From CAG-826 sp964504595 (lineage in GTDB: Bacteria > Bacillota_I > Bacilli_A > RFN20 > CAG-826), in NCBI GenBank assembly GCA_964504595.1, contig CAZDEE010000009.1:1-62189 (forward strand): a stretch of DNA of 62,189 bases. The letters run 5' to 3'. Under the pieces are notes generated by a model. That model was not told where the DNA came from, searched no databases, and saw nothing but the letters and a program-made list of their open reading frames with translations. This document shows positions 17,403 to 26,866 of the stretch, piece by piece. Made by a program: the position numbers and the translations under genes. Within the stretch, counting starts at the first letter, position 1. Every line of letters starts with the position of its first letter.

Positions 17403-18133
17403 GATACAATACTCCTTTTTCTTTGCATTTCTTTTTTATATTGGTTACCATATTTTGAAAAACTTCTTCGATAAATACAATTCTCTGATAGCATATTAAC
17501 AATCCATAATGGCATTGCATTGCTGGCTTTAATTTCCATTACAATTTGGTCAGAATCGATGATTTTTTCCATATTTTCGTCATAAATGTCAATATTTAAG
17601 TTATTTCTTCTAGCTAATAGGTTCATATCGAATGTAAGTCGAAGGCTTTTATCTTCTTTTCCTGTAAACGCTAAACGTTCATATGATAAGAATAGAGCTT
17701 TATGAACTTTTCGATAAGAGAGAAAATAATTAAATTCTTTTAAAACTTGATTTTCAATATAAGTATTTTTGATTGGAATAATATTTTTTTCTAGAAATAA
17801 ATCCAATTCTTCTTTCGATAGTTTAATCCTTCTTTTAGTGACTATGTCAGATACTTTCTTTTTAATTTCTAAGAAATATGCATCTTTACCATCGCCATAG
17901 TAACCATATTTACGTATGCGCATTTTTTCTTTATAATATGGCTTCATTGTAGATAAACGAATTAAATGATTGTCATCAGTATCTAAATAAATATTCCTAA
18001 TTAAATACCATTTTCCATTTTCACAATATTTATCATAATTCATATATTGAAGAATTATAGGGATGATATTTTCCATTTGTTTGCGTGACAAAATGAATTT
18101 TCGTTCTTTGCGTTTGAAAGACAATATTTCCAT
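17399..18133 (-). CDS. VTC-domain (polyphosphate polymerase-like) protein
   Basis: A 244-residue protein resembling the catalytic tunnel of the yeast VTC4 polyphosphate polymerase, a member of the CYTH/triphosphate tunnel fold. Visible signatures are the N-terminal RKERKFIL, YLDT (tyrosine-leucine-aspartate-threonine), the basic KEKMRIRKYGYYG strand, FLEIKKKVSD and, late in the protein, IVMEIKASN. The longest frame starts at a GTG (18142) that overlaps the GGAG Shine-Dalgarno; the ATG at 18133 lies 8 nt after that GGAG and is preferred. It is the first gene of a two-gene minus-strand operon with DUF4956. Activity as a polymerase is inferred; a phosphatase or binding role is possible. Confidence 0.8.
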   Translation of the reverse strand: MEILSFKRKERKFILSRKQMENIIPIILQYMNYDKYCENGKWYLIRNIYLDTDDNHLIRLSTMKPYYKEKMRIRKYGYYGDGKDAYFLEIKKKVSDIVTKRRIKLSKEELDLFLEKNIIPIKNTYIENQVLKEFNYFLSYRKVHKALFLSYERLAFTGKEDKSLRLTFDMNLLARRNNLNIDIYDENMEKIIDSDQIVMEIKASNAMPLWIVNMLSENCIYRRSFSKYGNQYKKEMQRKRSIVS

Positions 18134-18250
18134 ATTCATCACTCCATTTAAATGTTATAAAAAATGTTGACAAATGTAAAGAAAAATAAAAAAATCAAAA
18201 AAACACCAAATTGTTTGATATAGCTTTTTATATAGCAAATATTTATCTTA

Positions 18251-18260
18251 TTGTGATAAA
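18251..18260 (+). promoter_or_regulatory. Extended -10 upstream of galM
   Basis: TTGTGATAAA, with TG one base before GATAAA, matches the nitroreductase promoter element. There is no convincing -35. Confidence 0.35.
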
Positions 18261-18281
18261 ATTAAATACGAGGTGAAAACT

Positions 18282-19244
18282 ATGATAATAAATAAAAAAC
18301 AAATAAATTACAAAGAAGAAAAAATTGAATGCATTACGTTAAAAAACAAAACAGGATTAGAAATTACTCTTACCTCTTTTGGCGCTGCGCTACATAAAGT
18401 TTTCTACAAAACTTTATTAACATTAGCTCCTGAAGATGAAATTGAGTTTATTAATAGTCCTTCTTATTTTGGTAAGACGGTTGGAAGAATTTCCGGACGT
18501 ATTGAAAATAGTGTTATGGAAATAAATGGAGTAGATTATAAATTTACTGCGAATGAAGGAAAACACTGTTTACATTCTGGCCCTGATGGTTTATCAAATA
18601 AGAATTTTAAAACAGAAATTAAAGAAGAAAATGATTATACAAAAGTCATTTTTACATATAACTCTAAAGATGGTGAAGCAGGATTCCCAGGTAATGTAAT
18701 TTTCACAATTACATATTTAATTAAGGAAGATGAAAATGTTTTTACTATTACTCATGATGTAGTAAGTGATGCTGACACACCAATTAATTTAACTAACCAT
18801 GCATATTTTAATATGGGGGAAAAAATTGATATGTCATATATGGATTTAAAAATAATGGCATCTCGTTATTTAAGTGTCGACCACGAATTGATAGTAAAAG
18901 AAAATCTTCCAGTTACACCATTCTTTGATTTTAGAAAAGGTGGAAAACTTGAAAATCATTTAGCGCCTTATGCAAATGGTATAAGCTGTATAGATCATGA
19001 TTTTGTTTTAGATGATGGCCGCTATTCACCAGCATTAGTTTTAATTAATCCTAAATTAAAATTAAAATTAACTGTAGACACAAATTATCCAATTTTACAT
19101 ATTTATGCAAATCCGCATAATCCAGATTTATTAACATATAATGCTTTGGCCATTGAATGCAAGAAAAGTAATATAGAATCAATGATGGTAAAAGCATTTG
19201 AACATGAGACATTTGTAATCTCTTATCAAATAGAAGAAATTTAA
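18282..19244 (+). CDS. galM: Aldose 1-epimerase (galactose mutarotase)
   Basis: This cytoplasmic enzyme interconverts beta- and alpha-D-galactose, supplying the alpha anomer to galactokinase. The 320-residue protein shows GalM features: GRISGRIENS near residues 71-80, KHCLHSGPDG near 93-102 with a catalytic histidine, NLTNHAYFN near 170-178 with the second histidine, DHDFVLDD, and the C-terminal ALAIECKKS containing the general-base glutamate. An in-frame GTG at 18273 lies within the GAGGTG Shine-Dalgarno, so ATG 18282 is the start. It is the first of four consecutive Leloir genes; a weak extended -10 before galT suggests partial independence. Confidence 0.92.
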   Translation: MIINKKQINYKEEKIECITLKNKTGLEITLTSFGAALHKVFYKTLLTLAPEDEIEFINSPSYFGKTVGRISGRIENSVMEINGVDYKFTANEGKHCLHSGPDGLSNKNFKTEIKEENDYTKVIFTYNSKDGEAGFPGNVIFTITYLIKEDENVFTITHDVVSDADTPINLTNHAYFNMGEKIDMSYMDLKIMASRYLSVDHELIVKENLPVTPFFDFRKGGKLENHLAPYANGISCIDHDFVLDDGRYSPALVLINPKLKLKLTVDTNYPILHIYANPHNPDLLTYNALAIECKKSNIESMMVKAFEHETFVISYQIEEI

Positions 19245-19320
19245 AAACATTAGGTTTTATCGGACTTTTTACTTACTTTTAAAATAAATTTATGGCATAA
19301 TGTGTTATGGAGGAATGGTT

Positions 19321-20841
19321 ATGAATATTAATAAAACAATAAAAAAATTACTTACATATGCAACTTTAAAACTAGATCTTCATGAGTGGGATTTGGTATA
19401 TATTCAAAATCGTCTTTTAGATGTTTTAGGATTAGATAGCTATGATGATGAAGAAATTGATATAGATGAAATAAATAGTTTAACTGTTCCTGATACAATT
19501 ATTGATGAATTAAATGATTATCTTACTGATTTAGGAAAAGATGCAAAAGAACGAGAGTTATTAATTACTAAGGTAATGGGAATAATTACACCATTACCAA
19601 GTGCGGTTTTAAATAAGTTTTTAACTCTTGAAAAGAATGATTCGCAAAGTGCTCTAGATTATTTGTATAATCTTCAAATATTTAATAATTATATCCAACA
19701 TACTGCAGTAAGTAAAAATAAATATTGGAAAGCTGAATTTGATAACAATTTCCTTGAAATAACTATTAATTTATCAAAACCAGAAAAGAAAAATTCTGAT
19801 ATTGCTAAGCTAGTTGGAAAAACAGATATCACATATCCAAAATGTTTATTATGTAAAGAAAATTTAGGATATGCTGGCCGCGCAAATCATCCTTCAAGAA
19901 TGAATATAAGAACGATTCCATTAGTTTTAAATAATGAAGAATGGTTTATGCAATATTCTCCATATGTCTATTATTATGAACATTGTATCGTAGTATTAAA
20001 AAATCATGAACCAATGGTAATGGGCAGAAGAATATTTAGTGCTCTTTTAGAATTTGTAAGTCGCTTTCCAACATTTTTCATCGGTTCAAATGCTGAGCTT
20101 CCAATTGTGGGTGGTTCGATATTAAATCATGAGCATTTCCAAGGTGGCGGACATAAGATGCCGATGATGTATTCTAAACCACTTTTAGAAATAAAGACTA
20201 CGAAATATCAAGATTGTAAAATCGAATATTTAGATTGGTATAATTCTGTTATTAAGATTTCTTCAACTTCAAAGCAATCTATTATTGAAGCTGCAGAAAG
20301 TATATATAATTCTTGGTGCAAATATAGTGATGAAGAAAATGATATTATTGACTTTAGTGATGGGAAAAAACATAACACAGTTACTCCTATTGCAACAAAA
20401 GATGGAAATATGTTTAGCTTATATTTAATTTTAAGAAATAATCGTTGCAACGATGAACATCCTGATGGAATTTTCCATGCCCACAAAGAATATCATAATT
20501 TCAAAAGTGAAGGCATTGGACTTATTGAAGCAATGGGTATGTTTATTTTACCAGCTAGATTAGACCGTCAAATTAAAGAATTAGCAGTCTTATTAAATGA
20601 TCCTAATTTTGATATAAATAATTATTTTGCTGAGCATCAAGATTTAGAAATACATCGTGATATGATTACTAAATTACATTGTTCTTTAGGAAAGACTGTT
20701 ACTGTTGAAGAGGGTATTTCAATTATTAAGAATGAAATAAATTTAGCTTGTAAAGGAATATTAGGAAATGTTGCAGTTTTTAAAGTTGACAAGAATAATT
20801 TAAAACCTTTACAAAGATTTATTGATATATTAGATATTTAA
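19321..20841 (+). CDS. galT: UDP-glucose-hexose-1-phosphate uridylyltransferase, class II
   Basis: The enzyme transfers UMP between UDP-glucose and galactose-1-phosphate in the Leloir pathway. The 506-residue length and the N-terminal helical part are typical of the Firmicutes class II type, which differs from the shorter E. coli enzyme. The motif SILNHEHFQGGGH (about residues 260-272) carries the probable nucleotidylated histidine. The longest frame begins at ATG 19300, but GGAGG at 19309-19313 lies inside it; ATG 19321, 7 nt after that site, is the real start. TATGGCATAATG at 19291-19302 is an extended -10, so galT may also be transcribed from its own promoter. galE follows 15 nt later. Confidence 0.92.
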   Translation: MNINKTIKKLLTYATLKLDLHEWDLVYIQNRLLDVLGLDSYDDEEIDIDEINSLTVPDTIIDELNDYLTDLGKDAKERELLITKVMGIITPLPSAVLNKFLTLEKNDSQSALDYLYNLQIFNNYIQHTAVSKNKYWKAEFDNNFLEITINLSKPEKKNSDIAKLVGKTDITYPKCLLCKENLGYAGRANHPSRMNIRTIPLVLNNEEWFMQYSPYVYYYEHCIVVLKNHEPMVMGRRIFSALLEFVSRFPTFFIGSNAELPIVGGSILNHEHFQGGGHKMPMMYSKPLLEIKTTKYQDCKIEYLDWYNSVIKISSTSKQSIIEAAESIYNSWCKYSDEENDIIDFSDGKKHNTVTPIATKDGNMFSLYLILRNNRCNDEHPDGIFHAHKEYHNFKSEGIGLIEAMGMFILPARLDRQIKELAVLLNDPNFDINNYFAEHQDLEIHRDMITKLHCSLGKTVTVEEGISIIKNEINLACKGILGNVAVFKVDKNNLKPLQRFIDILDI

Positions 20842-20856
20842 AAGGAGAGTTAATTT

Positions 20857-21876
20857 ATGGAAAACATTTTAGTTACAGGTGGTGCTGGTTATATAGGCAG
20901 TCATACGGTAGTTGAACTTATTAAAAATGGTTATAATCCTATCGTAGTGGATGATTTAAGCAATTCAAAAGAGGAAGTTATTAATCGAATTGAAAAAATA
21001 ACTGGTATTAGACCAAAGTTTTATAAAGTATCTCTTCTTGATGAAGAAAATTTCGAACAAATTTTTATAAAAGAAAAAATTGATGGCGTTATTCATTTCG
21101 CTGGATTTAAAGCGGTTGGAGAAAGTGTTAAAAAGCCACTTATGTATTATAGCAATAATATTAATTCCACATTAATTTTATTAAAAATGATGGAAAAGTA
21201 TGGTGTTAAGAATATTGTATTTTCTTCTTCTGCGACAGTTTATGGCAATCCTAAAGTAGTTCCAATTAAGGAAGATGCTGAAGTTGGTGGTGTCACAAAT
21301 CCTTATGGACGCACAAAGTTTATGATTGAAGAAATATTAAAGGATGTTGCTTTTGTAAATAAGGAAATGAATATTACGATATTAAGATATTTTAATCCAA
21401 TTGGCGCACATGAAAGTGGATTAATTGGTGAAGATCCTAATGGAATACCAAATAATTTAATGCCATATATTACTCAAGTTGCAATTGGAAAATTAGAAAA
21501 ATTGAATGTATTTGGAAATGATTATAACACCGTTGATGGTACAGGTGTTAGAGACTACATTCATGTTGTTGATCTTGCAGTAGGTCATGTTGCATCTTTA
21601 AGAAAAATGGAGGAGAATCCAGGTTTATTAATTTATAATTTAGGTACTGGCAAAGGCGTTAGCGTTTTAGAAATGGTTAAAGCATTTGAAACAGCAAATG
21701 ATATTAAAATTCCATATCAAATTGCTCCTAGAAGAGAAGGGGACATTGATGCATGTTACGCCGATTGCTCTAAAGCAAATGAAGAACTTAATTGGTATGC
21801 GAAAAAAACATTGGTTGATGCTTGCCATGATTCATGGCATTGGCAAAGTATGAATCCGAAAGGTTATGGTGAATAG
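20857..21876 (+). CDS. galE: UDP-glucose 4-epimerase
   Basis: The NAD-dependent enzyme interconverts UDP-galactose and UDP-glucose, closing the Leloir cycle and supplying UDP-galactose for glycan synthesis. The 339-residue extended short-chain dehydrogenase has the Rossmann motif GGAGYIGS (8-15), the SSSATVYG segment with the catalytic serine near 125, and YGRTK with catalytic Tyr150 and Lys154. The galE-specific RYFNPIGAHESGLIGEDP is intact. An AAAGGAGAG ribosome binding site precedes the start. galK begins one nucleotide after its stop codon. Confidence 0.95.
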   Translation: MENILVTGGAGYIGSHTVVELIKNGYNPIVVDDLSNSKEEVINRIEKITGIRPKFYKVSLLDEENFEQIFIKEKIDGVIHFAGFKAVGESVKKPLMYYSNNINSTLILLKMMEKYGVKNIVFSSSATVYGNPKVVPIKEDAEVGGVTNPYGRTKFMIEEILKDVAFVNKEMNITILRYFNPIGAHESGLIGEDPNGIPNNLMPYITQVAIGKLEKLNVFGNDYNTVDGTGVRDYIHVVDLAVGHVASLRKMEENPGLLIYNLGTGKGVSVLEMVKAFETANDIKIPYQIAPRREGDIDACYADCSKANEELNWYAKKTLVDACHDSWHWQSMNPKGYGE

Positions 21877-21877
21877 T

Positions 21878-23104
21878 ATGAGTAAAGTTGATGAATTATA
21901 TGGTTTAAATTTAGATACGTATTTAAAGCGTAAAGATAATTTAATAAAAGCTTTCCGTTATCATTTTGATCACGACGCTGACAGCATTTTTTCTAGCAGT
22001 GGTCGAATTGAACTTTTAGGAAATCATACTGATCATAATCATGGTAAGGTTCTAGTTGCGGCAGTTGATATGGATATTTTAGCCGCGGCAAGTCCATGTG
22101 AAGGTAACACTGTAACATTTATATCTGAGGGATATAATCCAATGGTTATTGAATTAGATGACCTTGAAATTAAAAAAGAACAATATGGTGAATCAATTTC
22201 TTTAATAAGAGGCGTTTTAAAAGGATTTATTGATAGAGGATATAAAGTTGGTGGATTCCAAGTTAAGGCAACCAGCAATATTTTAAGAGGTGCTGGAATT
22301 TCTTCAAGTGCCGCTTTCGAATTATTAGTTTGTGAAATTCTTAATTATTATTATAATGAAGATAAAATTTCTCGCGTTGAAATGGCTAAAATTGCTCAAT
22401 TCGCTGAAATGGTTTATTTTGGAAAACCATGCGGATTGTTAGATCAAATGGGAATTGCTTTAGGTGGAGTTAACTATATTGATTTTGCTGATGTTGAGAA
22501 TCCTATGATTAAAACATTATCCGCAAAGATTGATGGCTATTCAATTATTTTAGTAAATACTGGTGGTAGTCATAGTGATTTAACTGAACACTATGCTCAA
22601 ATTAGAACAGATATGTTTGATGTTGCTAAATTATTTAAGAAAGAGTTCTTAAATGATGTGAGTGCGAAGTATTTAATTAAAAATATTCCACTTGTTTATC
22701 ATAAATTAGGTGGAAGATATGCTTTAAGAGCAATGCACTTTATCGATGAGAATAAGAGAGTTGAAAGAGGCTTTAAAGCATTACAAGAAGGCGATATTAG
22801 AGTATTCTTGGATTGTATAAATAGATCAGGAGAATCATCCTATAAATTATTACAAAACTGTTATTATGCTGGTGATGCCGCTCAAGGAATTTCTTTAGGT
22901 GTTAATTTAACAAGAAGATTTTTAAAAGATTCTGCAGTTAGAGTTCATGGTGGAGGATTTGCTGGAACGATACTTGCTTTTGTTCAAAATGATCAGGTAC
23001 GTCCTTTCTATGAATTGATGCAAGCGGTTTATGGTGAAAATGCCGTTATGAAAGTTTCAATTCGTAATCATGGTACAACCCATGTCGAAACTATAGAACA
23101 ATAA
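21878..23104 (+). CDS. galK: Galactokinase
   Basis: The GHMP-family kinase phosphorylates alpha-D-galactose at C1 with ATP. The 408-residue protein has the galactokinase signature GRIELLGNHTDHNHG near residue 43, the ATP-loop segment RGAGISSSAAFE and the C-terminal RVHGGGFAGTILAF. CGLLDQMG carries the catalytic aspartate. Its ORF extends to an ATG at 21866 inside galE, but the start at 21878, five nucleotides after GGTGA and directly behind the galE stop, gives the expected N terminus. It is the last gene of galMTEK. A structured element with a T-run (23126-23230) follows. Confidence 0.93.
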   Translation: MSKVDELYGLNLDTYLKRKDNLIKAFRYHFDHDADSIFSSSGRIELLGNHTDHNHGKVLVAAVDMDILAAASPCEGNTVTFISEGYNPMVIELDDLEIKKEQYGESISLIRGVLKGFIDRGYKVGGFQVKATSNILRGAGISSSAAFELLVCEILNYYYNEDKISRVEMAKIAQFAEMVYFGKPCGLLDQMGIALGGVNYIDFADVENPMIKTLSAKIDGYSIILVNTGGSHSDLTEHYAQIRTDMFDVAKLFKKEFLNDVSAKYLIKNIPLVYHKLGGRYALRAMHFIDENKRVERGFKALQEGDIRVFLDCINRSGESSYKLLQNCYYAGDAAQGISLGVNLTRRFLKDSAVRVHGGGFAGTILAFVQNDQVRPFYELMQAVYGENAVMKVSIRNHGTTHVETIEQ

Positions 23105-23125
23105 AAAACAATAAATTTAAAGAAT

Positions 23126-23230
23126 GATAAGTTGTTAAAAAAGTGTTATTCTGTGTATGTATAGCTAATGATTTATAGTTAAACTATACACTTACATGAT
23201 ATTTTATGGCAACTTGTCGTTTTTTTTTAA
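23126..23230 (+). terminator. Long branched terminator or small RNA after galK
   Basis: GATAAGTTGTT (23126-23136) can pair with GGCAACTTGTC (23208-23218, with G-U), directly before TTTTTTTTT. The interior holds a second helix, GTATAG with CTATAC. This is larger than the usual terminators here and could also be a processed 3' RNA. Confidence 0.5.
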
Positions 23231-23267
23231 AAAAAATTAAAAAAATAATGGCGCTGTGTCATAATCA

Positions 23268-23276
23268 TGTTATAAT
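23268..23276 (+). promoter_or_regulatory. Extended -10 of the duplicated-domain membrane protein gene
   Basis: TGT followed by TATAAT (23271-23276) is an ideal extended -10, 55 nt before the start codon. No clear -35 is visible. Confidence 0.55.
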
Positions 23277-23330
23277 ATGAGTATCTTATATTGCTATTTG
23301 TAATTATAGGTAATTGAAGGAGGGTATTTT

Positions 23331-24845
23331 ATGGATAGCGCAAAATTAAAAAGAGTTCAAAAAATTCTTAATATCGCAATTTTATGCTTTTTCTTAGCTC
23401 TTATTGCTGTTGTAGCGATTATTGTTAAGGATGCATTCTTTAAAGATATTGGCAAGATTTTTAATTACATCTTTAATTTTATTTTTACAAGACCTTGGGA
23501 TGTAATGACTTATCTTGTTCTTATTTGCGGTGCTGGAGTTTCAGTTCTTGCAGTTGTATGGATTGCTTATAATGTAATTCGTAAAAGAGGATTATATTCA
23601 TATGTTGCACCAATAGTTTTATTTACAATGGTTTTAATTGCTCTTGTTGCATATCACTACAGAGCACGCTTTGTTGCATATGTTAAAAATCCAGAAATCG
23701 CAACATTTACTTATATCGCATTATTATTAGTTGTCGATATTTGTATTATTTCAGTCGTTAATGCAATCGTTGCTCGTATTGCCGATGTTAAGTCTGATGC
23801 TGTTTATCTTGCAAATAAAGAGTCAACTGAATCAGTTAGCATTAATCATGTCGAAGTTGTTAAAGAAGAAACTGATGAAAAAGAAGATGATGTTAAAGAA
23901 GAAATAGTTGAAGAAGCTAAGACTGATGAAACTGTTAAAGTAGAAGCACCAAAAGAAAAGAAAAAATATGATACACTTGATACTTCTATTTATGGTGAAA
24001 TTATCCGTCGTACATTTATGGAAAAATATGAAGGTCTTGATGATAGTACTAAAGCAAAATATATGGAAATTCGTCGTGAACTTCTTTCATATGCTGGCGT
24101 TCGTTCACGTATTTCAAAGCACTGCGATTCCTATCGTTTTAAAAAGGAAATTAAAGTTAAAATTAACATTCAAGGTAAAACACTTAAAATCTTCTTTGCG
24201 CTAGATCCAAAGGCATATAAAGGAACAACATATCCAATTATTGATGTTAGTGGTAAAAAAGTTTATGCTGAAGTTCCAACATTATTAAAAGTTAAATCCG
24301 ATTTATCAGTTAAACGTGCAAAACAATTAATTGCAGATTTAATGGATGAGAATGATATTGAACGTTTACCAGAAGCACCATCAGATAACGATTTAGTCAT
24401 GAGACAAGATTTAGATATTATTCGTCGTAGTTTTGTTGAAAAAATGCTTAAAGCACCAGTTGAACTTCAAGAAAAATATGAAGAATTAAAATCATATATC
24501 TTATCATATGGTGTTAAAACACGTGTTTCTGCAACATCTGATTCATTCCGTTATAAGAAAGAATTACTTATTAAGATGACAATTCAAGGTAAGACATTAA
24601 AAGTCTTCTTTGCAGTTGATCCACGTTTCTTCGATGGAACAACAATTCCAGTTATTGATGTCTCTAATAAAAAATCATATGCTGAAGTTCCATCACTTTT
24701 AAAGGTTAAATCAGGTTTATCACTCAAACGCGCTAAAGCGATTGTTGATCAAGTTATGCAAACTAAGAACTTATCACGCGGTGATATCGTTCAAGGTGAA
24801 CACGTTAAAGATTTAAAGAAATTAAAAAAAGCAAAAGCTAAATAA
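23331..24845 (+). CDS. Membrane protein with a duplicated, uncharacterised cytoplasmic domain
   Basis: Four hydrophobic helices occupy about residues 12-34, 58-82, 88-108 and 122-146. A charged Glu/Lys linker (about 165-215) follows, then two copies of a ~120-residue domain (about 218-345 and 357-480). The copies share IIRR, LLSYAGV/ILSYGV, FKKE/YKKE, IQGKTLK-FFA-DP, GTT-P-IDVS-KK-YAEVP and LLKVKS-LS-KRAK. I recognise this domain as recurring in uncharacterised proteins of anaerobic Firmicutes but know no function. The gene has its own promoter, an AAGGAGGGT ribosome binding site and a strong terminator. The DNA is rich in CGT, CTT and CCA codons, suggesting good expression. Confidence 0.8.
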   Translation: MDSAKLKRVQKILNIAILCFFLALIAVVAIIVKDAFFKDIGKIFNYIFNFIFTRPWDVMTYLVLICGAGVSVLAVVWIAYNVIRKRGLYSYVAPIVLFTMVLIALVAYHYRARFVAYVKNPEIATFTYIALLLVVDICIISVVNAIVARIADVKSDAVYLANKESTESVSINHVEVVKEETDEKEDDVKEEIVEEAKTDETVKVEAPKEKKKYDTLDTSIYGEIIRRTFMEKYEGLDDSTKAKYMEIRRELLSYAGVRSRISKHCDSYRFKKEIKVKINIQGKTLKIFFALDPKAYKGTTYPIIDVSGKKVYAEVPTLLKVKSDLSVKRAKQLIADLMDENDIERLPEAPSDNDLVMRQDLDIIRRSFVEKMLKAPVELQEKYEELKSYILSYGVKTRVSATSDSFRYKKELLIKMTIQGKTLKVFFAVDPRFFDGTTIPVIDVSNKKSYAEVPSLLKVKSGLSLKRAKAIVDQVMQTKNLSRGDIVQGEHVKDLKKLKKAKAK

Positions 24846-24863
24846 ATCAAATTAGCAAAATTA

Positions 24864-24904
24864 AATAGTGTGATTCTTATTATCGGAATCACGCTATTTT
24901 TTAT
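24864..24904 (+). terminator. Terminator after the duplicated-domain gene
   Basis: AATAGTGTGATTC pairs with GGAATCACGCTATT and is followed by TTTT. It lies back to back with the typA terminator. Confidence 0.85.
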
Positions 24905-24905
24905 A

Positions 24906-24956
24906 AAAAAAGGAGCGGAGTGTAATGATATTTAATTCATTACAAATCGCTCTTTT
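24906..24956 (-). terminator. Terminator of typA
   Basis: On the minus strand GAGCGATTTGTAATGA pairs with TCATTACACTCCGCTC, followed by CCTTTTTTT. Confidence 0.8.
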
Positions 24957-24960
24957 TGTT

Positions 24961-26796
24961 TTATTTTTCTTCTTTTGATAATGCTTTTTGATGAGCATCA
25001 TATTTTTTTCTTTCAACAGTATCAAGAATTTTCTTTCTTATTCTATAAGTGGAAGGAGTAATTTCCACTAATTCATCAGAGTTAATATAATCAAGACATG
25101 CTTCAAGAGACATTCTACGAGGAGATTTTAGAATCGCACCTTTATCACTACCAGCTGCACGCATATTGGTAAGATTCTTTTCATTTACAGGATTAACTGC
25201 TAAATCATTTGTATAATGGTGTTCACCAACAATCATTCCTTCATAAACTTCAGTACCTGGTTCAATAAACATTGTTCCACGTTCTTCAATATGTTGAAGG
25301 GCATATCCAGTAGCAAGACCATGTTCAGTTGATACAAGGACACCTTGCTTTCTTTCTCCAATACTTCCTTTAATTAAAGGACGATATTCATAGAAAGTAT
25401 GATTGATAATTCCATATCCTTTAGTCATAGTTAAGAAATTTGTCATAAATCCAATTAAGCTACGTGAAGGGATAATGTATTGAAGACGTGCTTGGCCATT
25501 TCCAGTAGTCATATTCACTAGTTCGCCACTACGTTCTCCTAATGATTGCATAATTGCGCCTAAGTAATCTTCAGGAACATCAATTTGAACTTCTTCATAT
25601 GGCTCACATTCAATGTCATCAATTTCTTTAATAATTACTTCTGGTTTACTAACTTGGAGTTCAAAACCTTCTCTACGCATGTTTTCAATTAAAATTGATA
25701 AATGTAGTTCTCCTCGACCAGAAACAACCCATGTTTCGGTATTTGGAACTCTAACGAATCTTAATGAAACATCTTTTTGAACTTCGCGATAAAGTCTTTC
25801 TTCAATTTTTCTTGCAGTTAATAATTTGCCTTCTTTTCCTGCAAGAGGTGATGTATTTGTGCCAAATGTCATTTGTAATGTTGGCTCATCAATATGTAGA
25901 GGCTCAAGAGGATCGATATTGTTACTATCGCAAACAGTTTCACCGACATTAAGATCTGGTAAACCAGCGATTGCAATAATTTCACCTGCGCTAGCTTCAT
26001 TTATTTCTAATCTTTTAAGACCTAAAAATCCATATAACTTTTGAATTCTAAATTGACGTGTAGATCCGTCTAATCTTGCAACAGTAACCATGTCATTAAC
26101 ATGGATTTTGCCTCTTTTTAAGCATCCGATACCAATTCTTCCAACGAAATCATTATAATCTAATAACGCTGGTTGGAATTGCAAAGTACCATTTTCATCA
26201 ACGTTTGGTGCAGGAATTTCATTGATAATTGTATCAAAAACGATATCCATACCTTCTTTTTGATCTTTAGCATCTGGAGAAAATGAGGAAGTTCCTTTTA
26301 AAGCGGACACATATATGACTTTAAAATCTAATAAATCTTCATCCGCTCCTAATTCTAAAAATAAGTCGAGAACTTCATCAACTACTTTTTGAGGATCACC
26401 ATTAGGTCTATCAATTTTATTAACTACTACGATTGGTTTTACTTTGGCCTCAAGAGCTTTTTTTAAGACAAAACGAGTTTGTGGCATAGTACCTTCAAAG
26501 GCATCGACAAGTAAGAGACAACCATCAACCATATGCATGATTCTTTCAACTTCACCACCAAAATCAGCGTGTCCAGGAGTGTCGAGAATATTGATTTTAG
26601 TATCTTTATATTTAATCGCGGTTGTTTTTGCTAGAATTGTTATTCCACGTTCTCTTTCTATATCATTGCTATCCATCATTCTATCAACAGTTTCTTCATT
26701 TTCTCTAAAAGTACCTGATGATTTAAGAAGTTGATCAACTAAAGTTGTTTTACCATGATCGACGTGGGCAATAATAGCGATATTACGAATATTCAT
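24961..26796 (-). CDS. typA: Ribosome-associated GTPase TypA/BipA
   Basis: A translational GTPase that binds the 70S ribosome and assists 50S assembly and stress or cold adaptation. At 611 residues it has the family's usual length. G1 is AHVDHGKTT (10-18), G2 RERGITI, G3 DTPGHADFGGEV, and G4 NKIDR. EF-G-like domains III and V follow, and the TypA-specific C-terminal region contains GEHHYTNDLAVNP and NMRAAGSDK. The start ATG follows AAGGAGGAT on the minus strand. It is monocistronic, divergent from the gene at 26955. A 20-bp palindromic hairpin (26847-26866) lies in its upstream region. Confidence 0.95.
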   Translation of the reverse strand: MNIRNIAIIAHVDHGKTTLVDQLLKSSGTFRENEETVDRMMDSNDIERERGITILAKTTAIKYKDTKINILDTPGHADFGGEVERIMHMVDGCLLLVDAFEGTMPQTRFVLKKALEAKVKPIVVVNKIDRPNGDPQKVVDEVLDLFLELGADEDLLDFKVIYVSALKGTSSFSPDAKDQKEGMDIVFDTIINEIPAPNVDENGTLQFQPALLDYNDFVGRIGIGCLKRGKIHVNDMVTVARLDGSTRQFRIQKLYGFLGLKRLEINEASAGEIIAIAGLPDLNVGETVCDSNNIDPLEPLHIDEPTLQMTFGTNTSPLAGKEGKLLTARKIEERLYREVQKDVSLRFVRVPNTETWVVSGRGELHLSILIENMRREGFELQVSKPEVIIKEIDDIECEPYEEVQIDVPEDYLGAIMQSLGERSGELVNMTTGNGQARLQYIIPSRSLIGFMTNFLTMTKGYGIINHTFYEYRPLIKGSIGERKQGVLVSTEHGLATGYALQHIEERGTMFIEPGTEVYEGMIVGEHHYTNDLAVNPVNEKNLTNMRAAGSDKGAILKSPRRMSLEACLDYINSDELVEITPSTYRIRKKILDTVERKKYDAHQKALSKEEK

Positions 26797-26846
26797 ATTA
26801 AATCCTCCTTTAAAAAAAGTTGAAAAATAGTTCTTTTTTTACAACG

Positions 26847-26866
26847 TTTCTTATTTTAATAAGAAA
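26847..26866. repeat. Perfect inverted repeat upstream of typA
   Basis: TTTCTTATT-TT-AATAAGAAA has 9-bp perfect arms. It lies between typA and its likely promoter (minus-strand TTGCATTATACT near 26883-26872) and could be an operator or a 5' leader hairpin. Confidence 0.5.
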
